A stretch of DNA of 64,000 nucleotides from NCBI GenBank assembly GCA_039519185.1, contig CM076846.1, positions 113,916,566 to 113,980,565 on the forward strand, in the 5' to 3' direction. Of this stretch, positions 63,997 to 64,000 are shown in pieces (position 1 is the first letter of the stretch; each line of letters opens with the position of its first letter). The DNA is from Astragalus membranaceus. Taxonomy: Eukaryota; Streptophyta; Magnoliopsida; Fabales; Fabaceae. Under the pieces are notes generated by a model, which worked only from the letters and a program-made list of their open reading frames with translations, ran no database searches and was not told the origin of the DNA. The position numbers and the translations under genes were made by a program.

Positions 63997-64000
63997 GGCA

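Larger units (their letters stand above)
61415..64000 (-). mobile_element. Decayed Ty1/copia element running off the right edge
   Basis: Minus strand: pre-integrase finger, integrase core, integrase end, RT N-terminus, a large internal deletion, then RT end and RNase H, and the 3' LTR. The 5' part is beyond the window. Its proteins differ from those of the copia at 33456-53624, so it is a separate family. Confidence 0.88.

Overview
This window looks like a stretch of plant nuclear chromosome from a eudicot, probably a legume. The reasons are two intact plant-type host genes, spliceosomal GT-AG introns, AT-rich intergenic DNA with (TA)n microsatellites, and dense nested transposons of plant lineages. 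The legume assignment is an inference from repeat style only. Just two host genes are recognised: a zinc-finger homeodomain (ZHD) transcription factor at 5277-6083 (minus) and a two-exon tetraspanin at 59404-60832 (plus). Almost everything between them is mobile DNA, so about 90% of the window is transposon-derived.

Layout. 1-3000: the 3' end of a Tat-lineage Ty3/gypsy element, with a truncated antisense gene, a tandem-repeat 3' UTR, a polypurine tract and an LTR. 3000-6300: intergenic DNA with mirrored microsatellites, then the ZHD gene. 6640-9625: diverged copies of a ~430 bp repeat carrying a SINE-like unit, a TRIM-like LTR and a MULE-type foldback element. 9625-24883: a small MITE split by a chromovirus (Ty3/gypsy with chromodomain, minus strand). 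The right LTR of that chromovirus was itself hit by a solo LTR (TSD ATAAG) and by a 4.06 kb CACTA transposon (TSD TTT) that carries exon fragments of host HSP90 and vacuolar sorting receptor genes. 25699-25842: a SINE. 25863-30100: a non-autonomous Helitron full of tandem repeats. 30478-31178: a 5'-truncated LINE. 31353-32426: a second MULE-type MITE.

33256-54979 is the most layered part. A degraded Tat antisense gene was split by a 20.2 kb Ty1/copia insertion (TSD GTGGC). That copia was then split by a 13.1 kb Tat element (TSD ACAGG, 34699-47821) and by a 2.2 kb solo LTR (TSD TTCCC). The Tat element carries gag, protease, RT with dual RNase H and integrase on the plus strand. On the opposite strand it carries a five-exon gene for a plant-mobile-domain (PMD) protein whose 1,193-codon frame stays open across all four predicted introns. 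54980-58025 is another large solo LTR. 58437-59095 is a hAT-like MITE just upstream of the tetraspanin. From ~61415 to the right edge is a decayed copia element with its RT core deleted.

The most interesting items are the intact spliced antisense PMD gene and its two relatives, the gene-capturing CACTA element with covarying subterminal palindromes, and the Helitron whose insertion site can be checked against paralogous repeats in the same window. All assignments come from reading the sequence; no database search was run.
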